Shown one piece after another: positions 6,928-14,285 of a DNA stretch of 31,142 nucleotides. The stretch is from Candidatus Melainabacteria bacterium (GTDB lineage: Bacteria > Cyanobacteriota > Vampirovibrionia > LMEP-6097). The position numbers and the translations under genes are program-made. Each line of letters starts with the position of its first letter. Position 1 is the stretch's first letter. The stretch is from the NCBI GenBank assembly GCA_028817775.1, contig JAPPOW010000053.1:12277-43418 (forward strand). The letters are read 5' to 3'. Under the pieces are notes generated by a model. That model did not search any database. It saw only the letters and a list, made by a program, of their open reading frames with translations, and was not told the origin of the DNA.

Positions 6928-9036
6928 TTAAAGTAAAGTAAAATCCCCAATCTGCCCAAAGATAGAATCGGCATAAGCAACCAAAGCCTTACGATTGGTT
7001 TTGAGTTTCTCGTCTTCAGCATTGACTAGTACATTATCAAAGAAATTATTGATCGGTTTAACTGACTGAAGTAGAGCTTCACTCTCAAGTTTGCCTGCAA
7101 GTGACTCGACTACTTGATAGAACTCCTTCTCATAATCAAGTTCAAACACCGCTGGATCAACCTTAGATTCCTCTTGCTTGTCAGCAATATTACTTACTCT
7201 AGTGACAGCTTCAACCAGATCACCAAAACCATCCTCAGCCTTGAGATCATAAAGCAGGTGCACCATCTGATGACGTTTATCAATCTCAGCAAGTGGCTTT
7301 GCTGGAGCCAAGACTGCTTTGTTGACACCAGTATCTTTGTGACAAAGCTCAAAGACAAACTCTAATCTTGATTCAAGGAATTCTATTACTTTACCGTCTG
7401 TGCCATTCCAGTTTAGTTCAGCGACCTGAATTTCCTTACGCTTATCGCCGCGCCCCTTGATCTTAGTCAGCATCTCACCTTGACCAAATTCATCCTCTTG
7501 CAATTTACAAACAAATCTCACAAGAGCTTCTACATCAAGCACCATATGGGAATGAAGAATAATTTCAAGCAAGCCATTAGCTTGACGGCGCAGAGCAAAT
7601 GGATCAGCAGAACCACTTGGGATTTTGCCCAGTGCAAAAGCTGCAACTATATTATCGAGTTTGTCGGCAATTGCAATCAACTTGCCGCCTAAAGTCTCAG
7701 GTAAATCATCACCAGCAAACCTTGGTTTGTAATGATCTTCAATTGCTTGAGCGATAGTTTCATCAAGCCCTTGTTTGCGAGCATATACTCCACCAACTTC
7801 TCCTTGCAGCTCAGTAAATTCAAAAACCAAATTGGTATTGAGATCAGCTTTAGCAAGCTTGGCAGCCTGCAAAACCAAATCCTTATCACTAGCTTCATTG
7901 AGCTCCTGCATCAAATATTCAACTATCTGTTGGTGACGCTCTGACTTTTGTAATAAATTACCCTTGAGAGAGTTAAGTCTTTCTAACTGCTCCAAGCGCT
8001 GTTCTAAACTTTGTTTCTGATCTTCTTGGACAAAAAATTCAGCATCCTTAAACCTTGGCACAATTACTTTCTGGTTACCAAGCTTGATATTTTCACGCGC
8101 GCCTTCAAGTGGGTTGTTACTGACTGCAATAAATTTAGCCATCAATTTGCCATCAGCTGCTACCGGGATATAACGCTGGTGATGAATCATTACTGTCTTG
8201 AGCACACAATCAGGGATCTCTAGGAATTTCTCATCAAAGTCACAAAGGATTGGACTTGGGTTCTCAGTGATCATAATCACTTCATCTAATAAAGAATCAT
8301 CCAGCACCACTTCACCGCCAATACTTTTAGCCAGTGCTTCAGAGTCCTGAATAATTTTCTCTCTACGCTTAGCAGCATCAAGATAGACTCCTTGCTTCTC
8401 CAGTTCAGCTTCATACTGCTCTCTTGACTCGACTTCAAACTCGTCAGAACCAAGAAAGCGATGTCCCTGGCTAGTTTTACCTGGCTTCATACCCGCAAGT
8501 TCAAAATCTAAGACTTGCGTGCCCTTAGAATTAAGCATCAAAGCAGTCAACCATTGAATTGGTCGAGCAAACTTAAGATCATTACTGGCCCAGCGCATAA
8601 ATCTAGTACCAGGAGTTGAAGCAATAATCTCTGGCAAGGCTGCAGCCAGCACTGCACTCGCTTCCTGAGCCTTGACTTGTTTTTTACAATAAAGGTAGCC
8701 ATCTTCAAAATACAAATCAGCTTCAGCAATTTGATTTTTCTTAGCAAAACCAAGTGCCGCTTGTGAGAAACCGCCATCCTCAGCCTTAGCAATTTTTTCA
8801 GGTGGTCCCTTGATGATTTCTTCTCTATCTTTAGCGATAGCATCTAAGCCTGGTAAGTAGAAGAACAAACGACGCGGCGTATAATGAGCTTCAAGCTCGG
8901 CAGTCTCAATTTCTGCCTCAGCCAATGCAGCCAGAATACCATTCTTGATATGATTACTAATAGCTGAAATTTGAGCGGCTGGCAGCTCTTCGGCGCCAAT
9001 CTCAAGGAAAAAATCTGCTGTGTTTTCAAGGCTCAT
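6928..9036 (-). CDS. glyS: Glycine-tRNA ligase beta subunit
   Basis: Beta subunit of the two-subunit bacterial glycyl-tRNA synthetase, providing tRNA binding and part of the catalytic assembly. 702 aa, close to the family norm. It begins with the signature FFLEIGAEELPAAQI, and contains TPRRLFFYLPGL, GPPEKIAK, FMRWASNDLKFARPIQWL, HHQRYIPV and, near the C-terminus, ADPFALRRQANGLLEII, followed by an anticodon-binding-like region. I chose the ATG at 9036 (MSLENTADFF) rather than 9063; TG-A-TACAAT lies 10 nt upstream of it. The glyQ alpha subunit is not in the window. The 5' end overlaps the divergent yidD coding region by 17 nt. Confidence 0.96.
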   Translation of the reverse strand: MSLENTADFFLEIGAEELPAAQISAISNHIKNGILAALAEAEIETAELEAHYTPRRLFFYLPGLDAIAKDREEIIKGPPEKIAKAEDGGFSQAALGFAKKNQIAEADLYFEDGYLYCKKQVKAQEASAVLAAALPEIIASTPGTRFMRWASNDLKFARPIQWLTALMLNSKGTQVLDFELAGMKPGKTSQGHRFLGSDEFEVESREQYEAELEKQGVYLDAAKRREKIIQDSEALAKSIGGEVVLDDSLLDEVIMITENPSPILCDFDEKFLEIPDCVLKTVMIHHQRYIPVAADGKLMAKFIAVSNNPLEGARENIKLGNQKVIVPRFKDAEFFVQEDQKQSLEQRLEQLERLNSLKGNLLQKSERHQQIVEYLMQELNEASDKDLVLQAAKLAKADLNTNLVFEFTELQGEVGGVYARKQGLDETIAQAIEDHYKPRFAGDDLPETLGGKLIAIADKLDNIVAAFALGKIPSGSADPFALRRQANGLLEIILHSHMVLDVEALVRFVCKLQEDEFGQGEMLTKIKGRGDKRKEIQVAELNWNGTDGKVIEFLESRLEFVFELCHKDTGVNKAVLAPAKPLAEIDKRHQMVHLLYDLKAEDGFGDLVEAVTRVSNIADKQEESKVDPAVFELDYEKEFYQVVESLAGKLESEALLQSVKPINNFFDNVLVNAEDEKLKTNRKALVAYADSIFGQIGDFTLL

Positions 9037-9250
9037 CAAGTTTATTATTGTATCACTGATCAAGCTTTACCAAGCGACAGTCGCTCTGCGCCAGCCCAAT
9101 TGCCGTTTCACCCCAACTTGCTCTCATTACGCAGTTGAAGCTGTCGACCTCCATGGTCCTTGGCAGGGTAGCTGGCTAGCAATTAAACGTTTGTTACGTT
9201 GTCATCCCTTGAGTGGGAAGCATGGCTATGATCCGGTGCCTCAGGAATGA
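9020..9250 (+). CDS. yidD: Membrane protein insertion efficiency factor YidD
   Basis: Small inner-membrane-associated protein that assists YidC-dependent insertion. 76 aa with an amphipathic N-terminal helix (RLIKFIIVSLIKLYQ) and the diagnostic CRFTPTCSHYAVEA, KRLLRCHPLSG and GYDPVP with three conserved Cys. The only start that keeps the N-terminal helix is the GTG at 9020, preceded by AAGGA at 9004-9008. That places its start inside the divergently transcribed glyS, overlapping by 17 nt. The usual neighbours rpmH, rnpA and yidC are absent. rodA follows after repeat C1. Confidence 0.92.
   Translation: MFSRLIKFIIVSLIKLYQATVALRQPNCRFTPTCSHYAVEAVDLHGPWQGSWLAIKRLLRCHPLSGKHGYDPVPQE
9047..9052 (-). 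promoter_or_regulatory. Extended -10 box of glyS
   Basis: On the minus strand, TG-A-TACAAT lies 10 nt before the ATG at 9036. The box falls inside the yidD coding region. Confidence 0.55.
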
Positions 9251-9251
9251 G

Positions 9252-9373
9252 ACATATGGTCGCTTGCGCTCCCTGCTTATGGAGCAAAGCTCCTGCCTAT
9301 GGCTTCGCCTGCTGACAGCAGCGTAGTATTTGCAGGCACGAAGTGCCATATGCAGCTTGCAAAGCAAGCATAC
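9252..9373 (+). repeat. Hairpin array C1
   Basis: Family C: a string of short perfect hairpins joined by spacers resembling CTGC(A/T)TATG. Units seen are GGAGC-aaa-GCTCC (9281-9293), GGC-ttc-GCC (9301-9309), GGCAC-gaa-GTGCC (9335-9347) and GCTTGC-aaa-GCAAGC (9355-9369). Stem sequences differ but pairing is kept, each around a 3-nt loop. It fills the yidD-rodA gap and ends just before the rodA -10 box. Confidence 0.85.
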
Positions 9374-9378
9374 GCCAA

Positions 9379-9384
9379 TATAAT
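9379..9384 (+). promoter_or_regulatory. -10 box of rodA
   Basis: TATAAT, 6 nt before the ATG at 9391, with TTGCAA 16 nt upstream (9357-9362) as a possible -35. The possible -35 lies within the last hairpin of array C1. Confidence 0.65.
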
Positions 9385-9390
9385 TAAACT

Positions 9391-10659
9391 ATGCTCCACA
9401 CCCTCAAGCATCCTAATAACAAAACTTTAGCAATTGCTGTAGTCGCAATCTTTACTGTTGGTTTGCTAGCACTTTCAAGCGCTGCCTCTGGAACATTTTT
9501 TCTCAAGCAATTTATTTTTGGTTTAGTTTCTGCAGTAATTGTCTTTGTGCTCTATCGCATGTTTAGTTTGAATTTTTTCCTGCAACATTCTACTTTGATT
9601 TACTTTCTCAATATTGGCTTACTCTTATTCCTCAAAGTGATGGGTTCTACTGTCTTGGGGTCGCAGCGCTGGCTGCGCCTGGGACCAATCAGTATCCAAC
9701 CTAGTGAAATCGCCAAAGTTTGTTTGATTATTTATCTCGCGGCATGGTTATCCAAGAACCCAATCCGCGGTTATGGCGACATACTCAAAACCCTTGCTGT
9801 CATTGCCATACCAGCAGGTTTAGTTTTAATCCAACCAGACCTTGGCACCACCTTGGTTTATATCGCAATTTGTTTTGGTATGCTCTTTTGGGCTGGAGCT
9901 AAATTAATTGAGCTACTGGTTTTGGTCTCACCTCTACTAACTGCAATCTTTAGTTCATTTGGCAAGGAACTACTAGTTTATAACTATGATAATTTGCACT
10001 TCGCTCTAACTTTACCCTTTGTAATTTATCTAGCAGTTTTAATTGCCGCCTGCACTTTTTACTATCAAGCCTGGCGCTCGCCTTGGATCAGCACCTATCT
10101 CTTTGGCTTGCTTAGTTTTAATTTAGTAGCCATGGTTTTCAAAACTATCGCTTGGGAATTTCTCAAGGAATACCAACAGAAACGTTTGACCATCTTCTTG
10201 GATCCTTATGCCGATCCACTAGGAGCTGGTTACCATATCATTCAGAGTCTCTACGCTATTGGCAGCGGTGGTATCTTTGGACAAGGTTACCGCTCTGGCA
10301 ATTTAACTCAGGGACGCTTTGTACCCGAGCAGCATACTGACTTTATTTTCTCCAGCATTGGTGAAGAGTTTGGTCTACTTGGTACTCTAGTTACTATTAC
10401 TCTCTATGCTGTCATTCTACTTACCATTATCAGTATCGCCAAAGACTCGCAGCATAAATTTCCGGCTTTGATATGCATCGGCACCTTCTCGATGTTGATC
10501 TTTCACATCTTTGTCAATATCGGCATGAATCTTAGCGTTATGCCAATTACCGGAGTGCCACTACCATTCTTTAGTTATGGTGGTAGTTCACTAATTGTTG
10601 ATTTATTTTTGGTTAGCTTGGTTCTTAAGAGTTCTCTATTGAACAAAAATTTGTTATAG
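9391..10659 (+). CDS. rodA: Peptidoglycan glycosyltransferase RodA
   Basis: SEDS-family polymerase of lateral-wall peptidoglycan, an integral inner-membrane protein. 422 aa with about ten hydrophobic segments. SEDS signatures include GSQRWLRLGPISIQPSEIAK, IQPDLGTTLV, DPYADPLGAGYHIIQS, GSGGIFGQGY and PEQHTDFIFSSIGEEFG (the Asp here lies in the catalytic loop), then GVPLPFFSYGGSS near the C-terminus. PEQHTDFIF assigns it to RodA rather than FtsW. Its class-B PBP partner is not in the window. Its stop overlaps the stop of the convergent M23 peptidase gene by 6 nt. Confidence 0.95.
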   Translation: MLHTLKHPNNKTLAIAVVAIFTVGLLALSSAASGTFFLKQFIFGLVSAVIVFVLYRMFSLNFFLQHSTLIYFLNIGLLLFLKVMGSTVLGSQRWLRLGPISIQPSEIAKVCLIIYLAAWLSKNPIRGYGDILKTLAVIAIPAGLVLIQPDLGTTLVYIAICFGMLFWAGAKLIELLVLVSPLLTAIFSSFGKELLVYNYDNLHFALTLPFVIYLAVLIAACTFYYQAWRSPWISTYLFGLLSFNLVAMVFKTIAWEFLKEYQQKRLTIFLDPYADPLGAGYHIIQSLYAIGSGGIFGQGYRSGNLTQGRFVPEQHTDFIFSSIGEEFGLLGTLVTITLYAVILLTIISIAKDSQHKFPALICIGTFSMLIFHIFVNIGMNLSVMPITGVPLPFFSYGGSSLIVDLFLVSLVLKSSLLNKNLL

Positions 10660-11541
10660 AATCTCTTCTCTCACAAATTTTTCAGGCTCTACGCTAGTAC
10701 CATACAAGTAAGTACCCCAATGTAAATGCGGACCAGTAGAAATCCCAGTATGTCCCACTTCACCAATCTTATCGCCCTTGTGCACTTGCTGTCCGTCAAC
10801 CACATCAATCTTACTAAGATGCATATAGATAGAAGTGAGCGCATGACCATGATCCAAGATCACAGTATTACCGTGCACTACAAAGCCTTCTACTTCCTTA
10901 CCCATTGCTGCAACTTTAGCGTCAGCAGGAGCATATACTGGAGAGCCCTTCGCGCCAGCGAAATCTAAACCCTTGTGATAACTTGAAATTGGACCACCAT
11001 TATAGGAACGCTTGGTCCCAAACGGACTAGAACGTGCAGCTTTAGATGGGTAGTCAAACTTGCCATGCCAAAGCTTGGTGTAGGACAAAGTTCGGAGACC
11101 TGAACCAACTGTCTTAAGTTCTTTGGCTGTAGCTGTCAGTCCCGCCTTGTCATCACTCAAAGTGATACGTGAGACGCCCTTACCGTTATCGATAATCTCT
11201 ACAGGAATTCTTTCTTGCCAGTCGCCTAATCTAGCTAGAACTGAATACTTGCCTACTTTAGTAAGGTTCTCTACTGGAATCAAAGCTCGATAAGTTTTGT
11301 ACTTCTCTTCAAGCTTTCGCTTTTCTGGATCAACCGGCAACCATCTAGCTTCATCAAGCTGAAACATTTGATACTCCTTGGTGTTGAACCAAATCCTAGG
11401 TTTTGATTTAACGTTATGCACCAAGGCTTGAAAGAACTCACCCTGTTTCATCTGAGTTTCTTTGATTTCAAGGTCAGGACCACGTGCTTCACCAGCTAAA
11501 TTTAGAGCGAACAAAGATAGTAGCGCCAGTAGCTTTCTCAT
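10654..11541 (-). CDS. Secreted M23-family metallopeptidase
   Basis: LytM/M23 zinc endopeptidase, probably acting on peptidoglycan cross-bridges in the periplasm. Signal peptide at residues 1-17 (MRKLLALLSLFALNLAG; a typical cleavage motif is not clean). A beta-rich N-terminal region of ~150 residues precedes the peptidase domain (about 170-285). Zinc/catalytic residues are H189 and D193 in YHKGLDFAG, H241 in MHLSKI, and H272 and H274 in GPHLHWG, so the active site is complete. 295 aa. It converges on rodA with a 6-nt stop-stop overlap and could act in the same wall-growth process, though from its own promoter. Confidence 0.9.
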   Translation of the reverse strand: MRKLLALLSLFALNLAGEARGPDLEIKETQMKQGEFFQALVHNVKSKPRIWFNTKEYQMFQLDEARWLPVDPEKRKLEEKYKTYRALIPVENLTKVGKYSVLARLGDWQERIPVEIIDNGKGVSRITLSDDKAGLTATAKELKTVGSGLRTLSYTKLWHGKFDYPSKAARSSPFGTKRSYNGGPISSYHKGLDFAGAKGSPVYAPADAKVAAMGKEVEGFVVHGNTVILDHGHALTSIYMHLSKIDVVDGQQVHKGDKIGEVGHTGISTGPHLHWGTYLYGTSVEPEKFVREEIL

Positions 11542-11548
11542 TAATTAG

Positions 11549-11554
11549 ATTATA
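11549..11554 (-). promoter_or_regulatory. Extended -10 box of the M23 peptidase gene
   Basis: On the minus strand, TG-A-TATAAT stands 7 nt before the ATG at 11541. Repeat B2 begins 11 nt further upstream. Confidence 0.65.
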
Positions 11555-11565
11555 TCAGGGGAACC

Positions 11566-11662
11566 GTCATTGCGAGGAGAACGAAGTTCGACGTGGCAAT
11601 CCAATGCACCATCATAAACCTAGCACTAGATTGCTTCGTTGCCTTCGGCGCCTCGCAATGAC
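11566..11662 (+). repeat. Palindromic element B2
   Basis: Best-preserved family B copy: GTCATTGCGAGG at the left and CCTCGCAATGAC at the right, with GGCAATCCAATGCA and GATTGCTTCG inside. Tips are GAAC-gaa-GTTC (11579-11589) and GCC-ttc-GGC (11641-11649). It ends 3 nt from the stop codon of the ABC exporter gene. Confidence 0.9.
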
Positions 11663-11665
11663 AGG

Positions 11666-13453
11666 TTAGTTCAATAATGCCGCATAGGACTGATCCTGCT
11701 TAACCAGCTCCTCATGCGAGCCAGACTCAAGAATCTTACCCTGTTCTATATACAGAATACGGTCACAATTTTTCACAGTATTGAGCCTGTGCGCAATAAT
11801 GATGACTGTTTTGTTTTGCTTCAAATTGTTAATGGCTTTGGCAATATACTCCTGCGACTCGTTATCAAGCGCACTAGTCGGCTCATCAAGAATCACGATT
11901 GGCGCCTCGCTGATCAATGCCCGCGCAATAGAGAGTCGCTGCTTTTGACCAATTGAGAGATTATTACCCATCTCACCGATATCAGCGTCCATGTCACTAG
12001 CAAACTCAGTGACAAAACTAGCTTCAGCTGCAGCTTCTAGCTCAACCTCACTAGCACCAATTTTACCTAATAAAATATTCTCACGAATAGAGCCAGTGAA
12101 AAGTAGCGGCTCTTGAGTGACAATGGCAATTTGCTGGCGCAAATTCTCCAGTGGCATTCTTGCTGTATCCACTCCATCCAATAAAATCTTGCCGCTATCT
12201 AATTCATAAAACCTTGGAATCAAATTAGCCAGCGTGGTCTTACCACCACCACTTGGACCCACCAAGGCAACACTAGTCTGTGACGGGATCTTAAACCATA
12301 GATCTTCAAACAAAGCTTTGCCTTCATAACCAAAATCAACGGCTTGAAACTCAAGTGCACCCAAAACTGGTTCGACTAAAGTTTCTTGATTACTTGATTT
12401 AGTTTCTTGAGTCGGCGCATCTAGCAGCTCATAAACTCTATCAGCAACACCCAGTGCTGATTGAGCAATAGTTGAAACTCTACCAAGACGTTTGATTGGA
12501 TCATAGAGCAAGATCGAGCTAACAAAGAAACTTGAGAACTCACCAATACTCAAATCACCAGCTTGTACTGCACTCAAACCAAGAAATAAAATCACGGCAA
12601 TACCCATCGAACCAATTACATTAGTCAGTGGTGAGACTAGTGCCATATAAAATGCCCAACGTTTGTTTAAGTGATAAAGATTGTTTGATTTCTGCTCGAA
12701 TTTTTGATCACGCTGCTCTTCAAGATTGAATGCTTTGATGATGGTTTGATTACGCAAAGTTTCAGCCACATAGCTAGTGACCTTACCGATATAATCCTGT
12801 CCCTGGCGAGCATAGTTACGGATACCCTTGCCGATCTTGGCAACTGGTAGTGCAAACAATGGAATCACCGCCAGCGACAAAAGTGTCAGCTTCCAATTCA
12901 AGGCGAGTAACCAAACCAATAAAAATGAAGCCTTGATACTTTCATTGAAAAAATTCATCATGGTTTCAGCCAACCAAGATTGCATACTATTGAGATCACT
13001 ACTGATTACAGAGAGAATAGAACCAGAATCATATTGACGCTGCTTAGCTAAGCTCATCTGACTAATATGTGCATGAACTTGTTCACGCAAGTGACGCACA
13101 ATCAAGAGACCAAGTTTACGTGAGTTGTACTGGAAGAGAAACTTGAAGACTGCTTCAACTGCAAAAACTGAGACAATAGTCAGCGGCAAAATCAAATGTA
13201 ATTTATTAGGATCAAGATTGAAAATTTCTTGGCTGCTGATTGACTCAGGTAAATAATTTTGTATTTGACTTGGTAAAATATTGAGCTGGCTGGCTCCCCG
13301 CTCCAATGCCGCAAGACCATCGATTGCTAGCTTGACAAACCAAGACGGAAATATCCCAGCCATACCGCTAAAAAGCATGCAGCTGATTGCAAAGAAGAAC
13401 AGAAAACTGTGCTTAGAGCCTGTTTTTATTAGCCTAGATACACTGGATTGCAC
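11666..13453 (-). CDS. ABC exporter, MsbA/multidrug type half-transporter
   Basis: 595 aa with a fused six-helix exporter domain (about residues 1-330) and ATP-binding domain. NBD motifs are Walker A GPSGGGKT (399-406), Q-loop Gln447 in VTQEPLLF, a signature written LSIGQ (499-503) instead of LSGGQ, Walker B ending D523 with catalytic E524, and the switch His555 in IIAHRLN. It should work as a homodimer moving a hydrophobic substrate; both lipid A and drugs are possible. The open frame continues upstream, but I take GTG 13453 because TG-C-TAGAAT lies 11 nt before it and the first transmembrane helix follows normally. It is divergent from a TetR regulator, the usual arrangement for a repressed exporter. 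Confidence 0.85.
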   Translation of the reverse strand: MQSSVSRLIKTGSKHSFLFFFAISCMLFSGMAGIFPSWFVKLAIDGLAALERGASQLNILPSQIQNYLPESISSQEIFNLDPNKLHLILPLTIVSVFAVEAVFKFLFQYNSRKLGLLIVRHLREQVHAHISQMSLAKQRQYDSGSILSVISSDLNSMQSWLAETMMNFFNESIKASFLLVWLLALNWKLTLLSLAVIPLFALPVAKIGKGIRNYARQGQDYIGKVTSYVAETLRNQTIIKAFNLEEQRDQKFEQKSNNLYHLNKRWAFYMALVSPLTNVIGSMGIAVILFLGLSAVQAGDLSIGEFSSFFVSSILLYDPIKRLGRVSTIAQSALGVADRVYELLDAPTQETKSSNQETLVEPVLGALEFQAVDFGYEGKALFEDLWFKIPSQTSVALVGPSGGGKTTLANLIPRFYELDSGKILLDGVDTARMPLENLRQQIAIVTQEPLLFTGSIRENILLGKIGASEVELEAAAEASFVTEFASDMDADIGEMGNNLSIGQKQRLSIARALISEAPIVILDEPTSALDNESQEYIAKAINNLKQNKTVIIIAHRLNTVKNCDRILYIEQGKILESGSHEELVKQDQSYAALLN

Positions 13454-13464
13454 TATAGAACAAC

Positions 13465-13470
13465 ATTCTA
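13465..13470 (-). promoter_or_regulatory. Extended -10 box of the ABC exporter gene
   Basis: On the minus strand, TG-C-TAGAAT lies 11 nt before the GTG at 13453. It lies 45 nt from the facing -10 box of tetR, so one bound repressor could affect both promoters. Confidence 0.5.
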
Positions 13471-13515
13471 GCACCCATAGCGTATCACAGGTTGTTTTTC
13501 TGACATTCACCATGT

Positions 13516-13521
13516 TAGAAT
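13516..13521 (+). promoter_or_regulatory. Extended -10 box of the TetR gene
   Basis: TG-T-TAGAAT with a possible TTGTTT -35 at 13492-13497. The predicted leader is about 40 nt, unlike most genes here. Confidence 0.5.
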
Positions 13522-13571
13522 ATATAAAAAACATAAAGATACATTTTCTTGGGAACGACAAGGAGGTCCTG

Positions 13572-14192
13572 ATGGCTATCGCTGAGAATCTAAAAACACC
13601 CAAATCCAAACAAACTAGAGCCAAAATACTAAACACAGCCCGCGATCTTTTCGCAACGAAGGGCTTTTACAAAACTACTGTCAAGGATATAACCAAAGCT
13701 GCTGACCTTGGCTACGGTACTTTCTACCTTTACTTCAAAGACAAAAAAAATATTTTTCATGCTTTGCTCGAACGAGTCGAAGATGAACTTTACACAGTCG
13801 CGCAAGGTGGCATTGACTTTAGTCAAGAATACGAAGAAGGAGTCAGTTCTTATCGAGCGCTGCGAGAAGACTTACGTGCAATTTTTACTAGCTTCCGTGA
13901 CAATGCACCACTCCTACAATTTTGTAAGGAGCTAGCAATTCTTGATCCAAAGTTTAGAATCAAGTATGAAGCTTTGCGTACTAGGTTAATTGATCGCACT
14001 CGTCAGGTGCTGGAGAAAAGTCCATTGGTCAATGTTGACTTTAATGTAGCTGCAGTGGCTATCGCTGGAATGATTGAATCAGTTGCTTATGAGTGGACTA
14101 ATCCGTCAGAGAGTTCTGCAATAGATCAGCAAATGAATCTTGATGATCTATTACCGACGATAACTAAATTGTATTTTAAGGCTGTTTCCTGA
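13572..14192 (+). CDS. TetR/AcrR-family transcriptional regulator
   Basis: 206 aa. The N-terminal TetR_N helix-turn-helix covers about residues 15-65 (ILNTARDLFATKGFYKTT, then the recognition region AADLGYGTFYLYFKDK). A helical ligand-binding C-terminal domain follows, of a type I cannot place. The ATG at 13572 is fixed by a near-perfect Shine-Dalgarno, AAGGAGG at 13560-13566, 5 nt upstream. The open frame extends up to 13281, but that part overlaps the divergent ABC gene. It probably represses itself and the ABC exporter through the shared 50-bp promoter region. No clear operator palindrome was found, only TGTTTTT and AAAAACA half-sites about 26 nt apart. Confidence 0.88.
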   Translation: MAIAENLKTPKSKQTRAKILNTARDLFATKGFYKTTVKDITKAADLGYGTFYLYFKDKKNIFHALLERVEDELYTVAQGGIDFSQEYEEGVSSYRALREDLRAIFTSFRDNAPLLQFCKELAILDPKFRIKYEALRTRLIDRTRQVLEKSPLVNVDFNVAAVAIAGMIESVAYEWTNPSESSAIDQQMNLDDLLPTITKLYFKAVS

Positions 14193-14194
14193 CT

Positions 14195-14284
14195 GTCATC
14201 CTGAGGAACAGCGAAGCTGTGACGTCAGGATCTCTCAGGTTCTGCAATGGTATCCTGACGTCGTCTTCGACTCCTCAGGATGAC
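14195..14284 (+). repeat. Palindromic element A3
   Basis: Family A copy exactly filling the gap between convergent tetR (2 nt away) and the thiolase gene (1 nt away). Tips are ACAGC-gaa-GCTGT (14208-14220) and GTC-ttc-GAC (14263-14271). Confidence 0.92.
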
Positions 14285-14285
14285 A

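Noticed and set aside
9252..9373. CRISPR array
   Set aside because: Repeats are not of constant length, spacers are not unique sequence, and no cas gene is present; the pattern is alternating hairpins.
13281..13571. N-terminal extension of the TetR regulator
   Set aside because: It overlaps the divergent ABC gene, and a near-perfect Shine-Dalgarno marks the ATG at 13572.
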